Of a DNA stretch of 64,000 bases, positions 46,224 through 57,049 are shown in pieces. Under the pieces are notes generated by a model. That model made no database searches. It was not told where the DNA came from and worked only from the letters and a program-made list of their open reading frames with translations. The position numbers and the translations under genes were made by a program. Positions within the stretch are counted from its first letter, which is position 1, and each line of letters opens with the position of its first letter. Origin of the DNA: Ceratodon purpureus (lineage: Eukaryota > Streptophyta > Bryopsida > Pseudoditrichales > Ditrichaceae); contig CM026426.1 of the NCBI GenBank assembly GCA_014871385.1, forward strand, positions 41,705,779-41,769,778, in the 5' to 3' direction.

Positions 46224-47344
46224 TTGAATGTTCAATGGAGATGCGTTGGATGGAAGGAAATTCGCAGGTCTGCCCTAGTGAAAGGATTAGGAAGTGAGAT
46301 TTGCACGGACATCTTCACCTTATCCGGCATATACCTCCAAGAAGGCCTATGCTTCTTTTCTTCTCTCCCTTTCATGCTTGATCTCCCCTTTCTATCAGGA
46401 TTTTCGTCCTCCACTTTGATGGTTTGCTATACTGCACCCCCAACATTAGATACAAGACCAACACCGTCATACTCGTCAACAGCACCATTATCCACATCTA
46501 CAGAGTCTCCAGAGACAACCGCACTAGAAGAACCAACGCCCCAACTGAAGTTGTCCTCCACGCCAGCTAGGTCAACAACATGATTGTCCCCACGAAGATC
46601 TTGCACAGACGAAGACCTTCTTGCGGCCCCATAGTCGTCCCGCTTAGACGTCGACCGAGGAGACATGCGTATCCTAAACCCTGTCTGTCATGGATCACCG
46701 TCGAAGTTCCAGGCCTAGAAGTCTTCCATCTCCGGCAGGAGAGTGCTCCCTTGAGCATTCGTCTCCTCAATTTGGGTTGGACCATCAGCCTCCATCGCCC
46801 TCCACTCTCCTCAGACCTCCTAGCTTTCCGAAGTCTCAGATATCATGAAGTCCGCTCTCAAATAAACCTGCAACCACTCCCAGAGAATTGCAGCGTTTCC
46901 CATGATCAACTCTCGACCACCCTCCACCGTCGCCCTCCAGCAACATCAGTCCCGCGATGAGAGCACAATGCATCCAAATTTGCACTAGACATCGGCGCCA
47001 AAGAGGCCTCACCAGAGCAGGAAGAAGCGTCACCATCACAGAGCTGCGCCGCCGCCAAGAAACAGAAATCCCTGCAGACGTCTACAGTGCCGGCGGCATT
47101 GACGAGAGACGACAGGTACGAGGGCGACGGGGGCGAGGGAGACGATGACATGGGAACGCGAGGGTGGGAACGGGGCCCGGTGGGGGGCATATCCGGGCAC
47201 GGGGGAGAGGCAGCGCGGGCGGGCGGGGAGAATGGGGGTTCACGAGGCCGGGGGGGGGGCGCTCGGCCAGGGTCGGGCGAGGGGAGGATCGGGTGCGTAG
47301 GAGGGCCGGGGACGAGGGGGCTGCCCTTGCGCTGGAATGAATAA
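46224..47344 (-). other. GC-rich island with possible leftward first exon
   Basis: Sharply GC-rich against AT-rich flanks, rising to almost pure G/C at 47130-47330. On the minus strand, frames at 47190-46906 (Pro/Ser-rich start), 46666-46427 (DLRGDNHVVDLAGVEDNFSW) and, in the same frame past a TAG, down to about 46232 (HRPSWRYMPDKVKMSVQISL) look coding. It may be the promoter island and first exon of a leftward gene or transposon. Plus-strand frames here are less convincing. Confidence 0.4.
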
Positions 47345-47636
47345 ACTGCAATGCTCGTAGGGGCAAGATAGAGAGACTCGTTAGTGACTGTTAATAGGAT
47401 ATGTTTTTTAATAAATACTTTTGTGCATGAATTATGTAAGGTTAATGGTCCAAACTTCTTAGCGTATAATGGTGAACAGTAAAAGTTTCTTTAATCCTCT
47501 TCATGGAGTGAACCTAGTAACAAATTACGATGTTACACACATACAAAATTACTCAACTATATTAATACTTCATTTTAAACCACACATTTATGGAAATCAT
47601 TAAAAATACTTCTATACGAGAGCGGTGTTTCTTACA

Positions 47637-47716
47637 TAATAAACTCATCTCCTACGTAACAAAATCATCTTCCATGTAACAAAATCATCTCCAACATAAC
47701 AAAATCATCTCCCATA
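47637..47716. repeat. 20-bp tandem repeat, about four copies
   Basis: AAAATCATCT recurs at 47661, 47681 and 47701 with a slightly changed copy at 47641, giving an exact period of 20. Confidence 0.85.
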
Positions 47717-48126
47717 TTTACTTTTTCTCTAATTAAAAATTTTTGTTAACAAATTCACCAGAAAGTGCATTGAGATTCATTTATATTTTAAAAAAAATCA
47801 ATGTGCACATACAGTAATTAAATCACGTATAACACCATATTCGTTATATTGAGACTTTTCATAGTCTCAATTTAATGCTTGACTATAGCTTTTTCATTGA
47901 TTTCTTGATTGATTCTATATTTGTCAAAAACTTTTTGACTATATATGGGAAGATTATCCTCGAGTCAAGGATAATCTATAATTAGAAAGTCAAAAAAAAG
48001 TTCAAATTGTCTAAAAACAATTGCTGAAATTGTAGGCAAAAAGTCTCAAAGTTCTGAAATTGTCTCAAAATAACGAATATGGTCATGTATTGGAGATTTA
48101 ACTTATGTTGAAATCTAAAATAAATT

Positions 48127-48970
48127 ATGAATTATGAAAATTTTGAACAAAGTAAAATGTTTAAAGTTTAAATGTTCATCCTTTCTTATAATAAACAAGA
48201 AAACACTGTATTTAAATGCGAATAATATTTTACGAATAATAAAATAGGAACAACAATTAAATACTCTGCACGAATAGTGTTTTAAATATCTGTGTAATCA
48301 ACCTTTCAGTATCAATTATGTTCAGAGTGAACACAACTTACAAAATTTAGTTAAACATGTTTTTATCTTTTTATAAAATTAAATTGTAGAAGTAAAACAT
48401 AAATAAAAGTACTAATTATGAATTGGGAAAATGTTAAAAAGGTTGAAATGTTAAAGATTAAAATGTGAATCCTTTCTTACAGTATACTAGCAAATAGTAT
48501 CTTGAAACTAAATATGAACTTAAATTAAATATTATATACGTAAAGTGAGTTAATCATTTTTCAGGTGTTAATCGTGTTATGTTCATATTCAACTTTCCAT
48601 ATTTAGTTATGTGTATGTTAATCTTGTTACTAAATTAAAATGTAGAAGTAGGAAAGTGAAGAAAGGAACAAGTTATGAATTAAAAAAATGTTAAACAAAA
48701 TAAAATGTTCATGCCTTTAAATGTTACTCCTTTCTTACAATAAACGCGCAAATAGTATCTTTGAATTCATACTACTACTATTTTTAATGGAATTACAAAG
48801 GATCAAAAATTAAATACTATATACGTGAAGCGTTTTAAATATCTGTATAATTATTCTTATGGAGGTAGTCGTGTTTAATTTTAATTGAACTCTCCATATT
48901 TAGTTATGCATATTCTTATTATTTTACAAAATTGAATTGTAGAAGTAAAAAATTGAGTAAATGAACAAAT
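48127..48970. repeat. Diverged tandem repeat of 255-290 bp, three copies
   Basis: Each copy opens with GAATT..AAAATGTTAAA.., then ATCCTTTCTTACA and ATAC..CAAATAGTATC, a (T)TTTAAATATCTGT block, and ends with AATTGTAGAAGTAAAA. Starts are near 48130, 48421 and 48677. Confidence 0.8.
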
Positions 48971-49722
48971 TAATGAATGCTGCGTTTGAAGAGTAATGGT
49001 TGTGACAAAGAACATGTCACTGTTGGTTAACTAATCAATGGTTTCTATGTTTGTGTTATTCTTGAGTAAATGTACTTACAATACATAAATTCCCAAAAAA
49101 TCTATGGGTAAGACTATTATAACTTCCTTTTGTGGACCGTTGGATAGAAGTTGTTATAATCTTTTGATATATTTCAAAAGTTTGAAGTTCAGTAATTTAA
49201 ACTAGTTCAAATACCATTCATTGTTTTTTAAATTTATAAATTTAACATACTTTTATAAGACTGATCAAACGTTTCTGGACCATTTCACATATAATGCATT
49301 CGAAGACAAAACAAACCTCTTTAGTACTTTTAAAATTTTGGTACTTTCTGACTTTATACCCTATTTAAATAAAAAAAAGTAAATACATTAAAAAAAATAA
49401 AAAATGAATTTCGAGTTTTCATCATATTTGAATACATTCATAAAAGCCATGTAAAAGTACCTTGTTCAAATAACACGAGAGATGAAAAACCAGTACATAG
49501 AGGAGACCTAGTATAATATGCTCTTACATATTTACGACTGCGATTGTCTACGTTGATTAATCTTCTACTTAAGTAGATATAAAGTACTAGAGAATTACAT
49601 ATTTTTCATCATTGGGTTCTTTTGTATTTACTGGACTGCGAGGAGTTTACATTACTGCATGTGTGCTAACTCAAAATGTTCTAATCCAATCTATTAATAT
49701 TGATTACAGAGCTTCTGGGAAT

Positions 49723-49723
<1 letters not shown>

Positions 49724-49754
<31 letters not shown>

Positions 49755-49910
49755 GAGCAAATGAAGAAATTCATTGCAGAGAAGAGGAATTAACAACCAA
49801 TCCTCACCGGACCTAAGTGCAGGGTGCACTAAGGTAGAATCACCTTAAACCGTGCGGCCCCCCAGAAGCGCAGGGTAGACCGCCCCTGTGCCGCCCATGG
49901 CATGGACCTT
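49724..49910 (-). mobile_element. LINE-like 3' end with poly(A) tail
   Basis: A 30-base T run at 49724-49753 is a poly(A) tail on the minus strand. It is preceded on that strand by a GC-rich 3' region (CTGCGCTTCTGGGG.., GTTTAAGGTGATTCTACCTTAGTG, TTCTTCATTTGCTCC) of the kind seen at 3' ends of plant non-LTR elements. No coding part is attached; probably a 5'-truncated copy. Confidence 0.6.
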
Positions 49911-50264
49911 ATTGCGTGCACAGCAATTTCATAAATAGTTCATGAATAGTGACTCGATATGGACACGTGTAGGGAGGTGGTTGGTTCATAGATTCATGGT
50001 TCATTAACTCTATTTGCACGGTTTTAGCTACATGCGTGAGCGCCACAAAAGGAGAGTCTACTGATCACTTTAAGGTCATGTACACTTTTCGCTTCAAAAA
50101 TTAGTAGTAAATTCAGTTTTTGCTATTTAATTCTGGAAATTTTTGCATTCACTCTCCCTCTTGTTTCCCCATCCAAGAAAAATTACAAACAGTACACACG
50201 AGGTCCACAACCATGCTGAATCTCTTATTCGCACGGTTTAAGGTGTTTCTACCTTAGTGGGAGA
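49829..50264. repeat. Inverted 30-bp repeat pair
   Basis: 49829-49858 (GCACTAAGGTAGAATCACC..) is the reverse complement of 50235-50264 with one or two mismatches. The second copy is probably a piece of the same LINE tail in the other orientation. Confidence 0.75.
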
Positions 50265-50947
50265 CCTGGTTCTCATGACCAGAAGAGATGACCGGAAAAT
50301 TTTGCGGTCATGTGCTCGGATGCTTGTCGACTCTGATTGGTCAGTGCACTGCCAGACTTCGAGTCAGGACCTGCTTTCGTGGGTGAGAGTTAAACCCTGA
50401 CAGTGCGGGTGGGCCAGGAGATAGCTAGCGATAGAAATCTAAATCTTTACTTTTCTTACATGAGGTGGTTAGTCGTCCCCATTACATTAACTGTGCTCAG
50501 TCGTGAAAACGGTTGTGTACTCCGATACCTCGATCAATAACCCAGGTTGGGAAGATTGATGTTTTATTTCGTAGTGATAATGACAGGGTATCATCATCCT
50601 TGAAGACAAGCAAGGAGATTGCTTGAGATAAGTTGAACTCTCAAAAAAATTCTCAAAGTATTATTCATAAATATAAATAAGTACAACAATAGATTTTAAC
50701 CTAATAATGAATGAACTTGCATATGTATAATTGTGCATTGTCAAATAATCAAGTAAGGGAGTGATGGCAATACCTTGAAAGATGGTAACTTGTCTATTTG
50801 AACTCCCATGACCCTTAAGCCATTTGAAAGTGTGACTTTAGAGTATGGTGAGAAACTTGGGTAGTTAAGACTTGAGAGTTGTAAAGAGCTAAACGAAAAG
50901 ACCTATTCCCGTGACTTAATACTAATTGTAAAATTTACGAATTACAC
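50265..50947. other. Probable 5' LTR region of the Gypsy element
   Basis: Ends in ATTACACA just before the primer-binding site, as an LTR should. The LTR start cannot be placed, and no 3' LTR lies in the window. Confidence 0.4.
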
Positions 50948-50949
50948 AT

Positions 50950-50967
50950 TAGCGCCGCTGCCGGGGA
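50950..50967 (+). other. Primer-binding site, tRNA-Asp type
   Basis: TAGCGCCGCTGCCGGGGA matches TGGCGCCGTTGCCGGGGA, the complement of the plant tRNA-Asp 3' end, with two changes. This marks the start of the internal region of an LTR retrotransposon; this primer is usual for the Athila/Tat group. Confidence 0.75.
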
Positions 50968-51405
50968 ATAAGTTCCGGTTAAGCGGTAGCTAAAAGTGTA
51001 GTTGAAGTAAAGAATAGAGGAATCTTCTTATGTAAGCAAGGAGATACTTCGTGTTTCTTTGAGAACAAAAAAAATAACCTTTTCTTTAAGGGAAACTACT
51101 TAAAGAAATGATTGTATATATTCGTTAAAGGACATAGAGGAAATTTCCACGTTAGCTTTAATCTTTAAAGGAATCCCTTTGAGAAGATAGGGTTTTAGTA
51201 AGTTAAGTTATAGATTAAATATAACTTTAATTCAGAGAAGTGTGCAGTATCAAGTAATTGTACCATAGCATGAGTTGATTTTAATAAGAAGACTCCAAGA
51301 CTTTTAAAATGTCTTAAGACTCTAGTCAATGAAATCTCTTAAAAGTTGATCAAGATGATGGTTGATTAAAACTTTTTGAGACTTCTTTAAGAGTCAAAGG
51401 ATAGT

Positions 51406-51558
51406 AATTCTCACCCTCCATGGAAAAACCAAACTAGTTAAAAATAGAATTTTGATTTTTTTTCTAAATCATTCATAAATTTAGTTTTACAATTTTGATA
51501 TTAGGATTTCAAATTTATATTTTTAACCAGGTTGGTTTTTCTATGGAGGGTGAGAATT
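51406..51558. mobile_element. Small inverted-repeat element (MITE-like), 153 bp
   Basis: The left end, AATTCTCACCCTCCATGG, and the right end are inverted copies over about 45 bases with few mismatches, around an AT-rich core. It sits inside the Gypsy 5' region. Confidence 0.75.
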
Positions 51559-51998
51559 GGAGTATTGCAATAGAATCCTAGAATATATGGATTTCGTTGA
51601 TGAAAGACAATTGTTAGTGATGTATCAATTTCCATGGGAAGTCCAACAAAAGGACATTAACCAATTCTTTGAAAGACCCCTCCTATTTGCTACACTATAC
51701 CAGGTTTATAGGAGAGCATAATTTGGGCAGGGTTTTCAAATTTGTGAGACACATTCTAAATTTGATTTAAATCTTCAAAACAAATTTGACCAATTACCCA
51801 TTGATATTAAAAGAATCATATTATCAAAAATTTGGGATAATGGAATAAGGTTTAATGCTTTGATAGTCTTTAAGAGAGAATGGTTTTTACAAAGTAATTT
51901 ATAATTTTTGTTTGCCCAATATAGAAGGTTGTAAAATATAACCTCACCTATAATTTCTAAAAAATATAGAGCATAGAATGAATACAAGATAGATACAA

Positions 51999-52004
<6 letters not shown>

Positions 52005-52080
<76 letters not shown>
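52005..52080. repeat. (TA)n microsatellite
   Basis: About 76 bases of alternating A/T inside the Gypsy leader. Confidence 0.95.
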
Positions 52081-52082
<2 letters not shown>

Positions 52083-52241
52083 TTAAGTACGGACCTCAAA
52101 AAATTAGATAGTCAGGTCTTAATTCTAGAGATTGTATCTAAGGATTCTAATCATCCAATGTCAATTGCAGTTGAATTACTATGTCTTTGAAAACCTGGTA
52201 ATTCATAATGAAACTATCACCGATAAGTTAGGCTAAGGCAA

Positions 52242-55206
52242 TTGTTAGTGATATACGAGGGTGTACAAAGGAACAAAGAAGCTTTGATTCACCTTTTAGC
52301 TAAAGAGATAGATCAAATTAGCAAAAAGAGTGAATTAGATTCTGAAAAAAATAATTTAATAGAGCAATTGATCAGTGAGCATAATTATCTTAAAAACTTT
52401 CAAGAAGAACAAGTTGAAGAAACATTTGAAGTAGAACCTTTTACCTTAAACACATGGATAATTTCTTGGTTTGTTACCAATAAAAGTTGAGATCCACTCT
52501 ATTTGATAGGATAGAATGGTAATGGAATAGAGAACAAGAAGATGGAGAAAAAATAAAAATAAAAAATAAAAAATTCTTAAGAGAGAAAATGAAGTCATTG
52601 TTTAAGAAAGTAGGTAGACTACATAACAAAAATAAGTGAGACTTTTAATCATTTGTCTTTAAGTAAATTAAAGATATCAATTCAGTGAAATTTAATCTTC
52701 AATGTTTAAAGTCTAAATGGCAATTGTCAATGTCTAGGAAAAACAAAGAATTAAAAGAACAACAAAACATTGCAAAAAGTGAAGGCCAAAAAAGACAAAT
52801 TGGAAGAAAAGAAAAACAAATTATAACATTAGTAGCGGCGGATCTTGTTTATAATTCAACACCTTCTCCATTAGTTAAAGTGGAACTCATTCCTTCAAAC
52901 TTAAATCCTATTAATTCAATTAAACCAATGGAAGATCGAGAAAGAATTCTAAATCCATCTTCTTTAGAAGAACAAAAACATAGTTCTTTAAAGAAACAGG
53001 ATTTAGAATTACAAGACGAGGATTTTCAACAAAAAGGGAAGTTACATTATTATTGTTGTTGGTCACTAGCTTCTAGAAGATTAATGTTGAGATCTTTGAG
53101 TGAAGTAAACCTAATTTGAACTAATTCTAAAAAAAAGAAAAGATAGAAGAAATAGTCACACCTTTCCTTCAGAATTAGAAAATCTTTTTAGGAGCCCATT
53201 CATAACAAAGGTTGGAGAAACGTCTAATCCACCTGTAACTTCTACACTTAATCAAACTAACTATGAAACTCCTATAACTTATTTTGATTCTGCGGTACAA
53301 ACATTTATTACGGGTATAGAACATTGGGCTAGTAATATCGAGGATTTTACTAACGTTGAAACAAGTACTCTTCTTAGTACATATATATAAGAAATTTCAT
53401 TAGAAAGCACAGTAAAAGGATGAGAAGATCAAGTAGTGGTTTATCAATTATTCCTTCTGGAAACTATTCCAACTATACAACCTTTTATTAATCCTTATGA
53501 GTTACTAAATAGATTTAAGAACTAAAATTGGGAAGGAGTAAATTGTTAGAGATTTTCATCAAGTAGTTTACGTGGGAATTGTAGTAGTGAGAGTAGAGGG
53601 TCAAGGAAATTACCTAGAGAAAGTGAAGATGAACCTTTAAGACCACCACCTCCTTTCCCATTACCACATCCACCTCCACCACCTCCTCTTCCACCACATA
53701 TTGCACCTAATATCATGGCACAACAAAGGATTCTAAAAATACCACCTTATCCTATGTACCATGGATATCCAGGGTCTGATCCAGATCAACGTTTGGAGAG
53801 ATTCAGAGTGGTTGCACAGGCAAACCAGCTACTTAAGCACTTATACTCAAGTACTTTTCCAAGTACGGTGTTAGATGATGCACATGAATGGTATGTCCAA
53901 GTGTTAACTGCTCCTATACGATGGGATGAATTAAGAAGAACTTTTCTTGATAGTTTTTGGCGTAGATCATTTATTTTTGGATTAATTGATCGCTTTTGAA
54001 CTATACATATGGGTAAAAATGAAGGAATAGATTCATATTATACAAGATTTAATGCTCTTTTGAAAAGATGGACAAACCATGGTCTAACTGATCAAGTATT
54101 AGCATGCGCTTTTGTGGGAGGGGTTTGGCCTGATGAGTTAAATATTTTTTATAGAAACAAAATCCCCCCGACATTGCTACTGCTTATACAACAACTAAAA
54201 CTTTGGAAGAAGCTAGAGTAAAAACTGACTTTGCACAATATGCAGAAGTATATCAACCTAGAAGAGAAGGTTATGATCACGTATCGGGCATGGATGTTTA
54301 TGGCCGTGATCATTATCCTTATTTACCTCCATTAAGGTCACAACTACCAATGAAGTCTTATTCTTTGAATTCCACGATCATGAACCTTCAACCCTTAGCA
54401 ATCAAAGCACCTACGGACGATATTATAATGAATAATATTACTAAACTGGAGGAAAAATTAAATGAACTATTGGTACAAATTACTCATGGAAAAAAGAAAA
54501 GCTCAAAACCTAAAAATATGCATGCTGACATGTGGTGCATCAATTGTCAAGGACATGGGCATCTTTCTAATGAGTGTTCTACTCTGGTAGGTGAAGAATA
54601 TAGTAATAAACCTGAATGCACTTTTTGTAGGGGACCTATGATGTATCCAAATGTTGAATTTTAGAAAAAGTAGTAGCTGCTGTGAGTTCTAATATACAAT
54701 CAAGTGGGACTCCTATTACTAAGGTACCTTATAGTGTGACTTCAAAACGTCTGGTTATTAGACTTAATGTAGGAGCACCTTATAAGCCTGGGCATAGAAG
54801 ACCAAGATGAAATGATACTTATGACGCTGCACCTGTGTCGAATGGACCACCTACTAATCCTAATAGTCATAGATATGGAACTTCTGAAAAAAGTTAACAT
54901 TTAGTATGTTATAATTGTCAAGAATTACGACATATGGCGAGGAATTGTCCAAACCCAAAGAAACAAATTGGATATAATCCTTTGTGTAGAAGGTGTAAAC
55001 AAAATGGTCATATTGCAAATAATTGTACTGCTTCAGCACTTGTAAAGAGTATTCAATTTAGTGAAATTGAAAATTCAAGAAATGTAAATCAAATCACGCA
55101 ATATGAAAGAGTTACACCTCACAATGTCCATGTGTCACGTGCGGCTGCAGCTAAAAATCCTATTGTTGAGAGTGATCAACATAGTAGTTTAGATTGTGAT
55201 TATTGA
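52242..55206 (+). pseudogene. Ty3/Gypsy gag region, decayed
   Basis: 52242-52490 and 52685-53119 are Lys/Glu-rich frames in the position of an N-terminal gag extension. A Pro-rich stretch follows near 53640-53700. The capsid core is at 53715-53999 (QRLERFRVVAQANQLL, DDAHEWYVQVL, WDELRRTFLDSFW) and continues at 54009-54221 (SYYTRFNALLKRW). Three CCHC knuckles follow: CINCQGHGHLSNEC (near 54535-54577), CYNCQELRHMARNC (54907-54948) and CRRCKQNGHIANNC (54985-55026). Several stops and shifts break the frame. The PBS and domain order make it an LTR retrotransposon. Confidence 0.85.
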
Positions 55207-57045
55207 TGAAGAAGAATGTAAGAAAATAACACACCTTCAAAACCAATTAAGGAGAAGGATGTTGTAAAATCTAAACCAGTATTACCTTTAATACCTCCAA
55301 ATATACCTTTAACTACTGAAAAATTAATACCAATAGAAGACCCAAGAGCTTAAGATAAAGGTAAACAACCGATTAAAGAAACCCCCTTGTTACATAAAAA
55401 TTTACAAAATGATTTGGCTGATATGCCTAGCACTTCTATTCCATTACCTACATTTTATAGACCACCTAAAAAGAAATTGGAAGAGACACCAACCATTCCA
55501 AAGAAAAAGAAATACAATTGTACCATGAAATTGTAAGAAGGAATGAATCCTTATGATTTTCTAAATAATATGGATAAAATCCAACCTGATATTTCTTTAA
55601 GGCAATTGTTAGCAATAGCACCTAAGTGTAGAGGGGAATTAAGTTCTTTTTTGGTTAAAAAATAATAAAATTGTAAATGTACATGACATATCCTTGGACC
55701 CTGTAGCACCAAGTGTTGATGTAATAATAGATGGTTCTCTAGTTAAAGGAGTTTAAGTAGATAGCGGTTCTAGAGTAAATTTAATGAATGTGGATTTTAA
55801 GAAAGAAATAGGAGTAACTCATATGACTTCTATTCCTATCATTTTAAGAATAGCAGATCAAAGTTGAGTGGTACCCTTGGGTATCTTGAGAAGAATAGTT
55901 ACTACTATCGGAGGACTTAATTTTAAGATTAACTATATAGTCTATATAGCAAGTGAGTCAATATCAACATATCCAATATTATTGGGTTGTCCATAGCTTA
56001 AATCTGATCCAAAAAGGCGATTGGAGAAAGGAAACATTAACTATCAAAGCAAAAGGAATAACAAGCTATTCTACCAATGTTTCCAGTTCACTACCATGGC
56101 GAGACTCAAGAGGATGACACAGATGTCACTTCTGAAGCCTTGTATGAATCAAATAGCAAAAGTACCAAAGTAGTGGACCTAGAAAAAATGCCTGAGTTTA
56201 AATGTTTAGGGCTTGGAGAATATCTATTACCTCTGAAATCATGTAGAAGGTTCAAATGATGCTATTTTAGCATGGGGAAATTTGCCGATACTCAATGTAT
56301 CAGCACAAATTGAGTGGGATTTAGAACCTCAATATGTAACTGATTCTGAGGAAATGATCGAAAATCTATCTCATAAAAAAGTTGTAATGTAAGCTCTATT
56401 AGAAGCACTTGCATTAATATGAACTTAGGAACTTTAGAAGAACCTAAAAGTATAAGAATTTATGAAGAGTTAAGTTCGAATGAATATGAGCAATAGTTTG
56501 AATTTTTAAAAAAATGCAAAGAAGCATTTGCTTAGACTTAAAAAGATCTTAAAGGACTACCTCCTTAAGACTGTCAATACTGAATCATATTAGAACCTAA
56601 TACAAAACCAGGAAGACAAAGACAATATCGTATGAACCCAAAATATTCTCTCATGGTTAAAGAAGAAATAATTTTTATAAATCCACTACCTCATAGTGAA
56701 TGAATATCTCCAATTGTTGTAGTTCCTAAGAAAAATGGAAAATTAAGAATTTTGTCAAGATTTCAAAAAATTAGATAGTGTAATTTCATTCAGCTTTACC
56801 TTATTTCTGAAGACTCGTGTTGAGTCACGAACGTGTAAAATTGGATATAAAAAGGGTTATTTCTCTATACCCTCAACGGATGCAATCCTTGATGGAGTAG
56901 TAGAATATGAATGTTGTTCTTTTTTAGATGGATGTTCTGGATATAATTAAGCACAAATAGCTCCAGACAATAAACCCCTGACTACATTTACAACAGATTG
57001 GCGTACCTTTGCTTATAATGTCATGCCTTTTATAATCACTGTGTA
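55207..57045 (+). pseudogene. Gypsy pol fragment: protease and partial reverse transcriptase
   Basis: An aspartic protease motif, VDSGSRVNLMN, lies near 55756-55790, after a TAA. The reverse transcriptase starts near 56600 (RQYRMNPKYS..VKEEI, then SPIVVVPKKNGKLRI) and reaches FLDGCSGYN (about 56919-56948) and TTFTTDWRTFAYNVMPF (near 56988-57035). It breaks off there; the YxDD box, RNase H and integrase are missing. Many stops. Right of 57050 the sequence is unrelated, so the element is truncated. Confidence 0.85.
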
Positions 57046-57049
57046 AATT

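Larger units (their letters stand above)
47345..49723. other. AT-rich noncoding DNA
   Basis: No gene seen. It contains the two tandem repeat blocks listed separately. Confidence 0.7.

Noticed and set aside
50330-50420. tRNA or SINE promoter-like words (CTTCGAGTC)
   Set aside because: A and B box spacing is wrong and no cloverleaf can be drawn.
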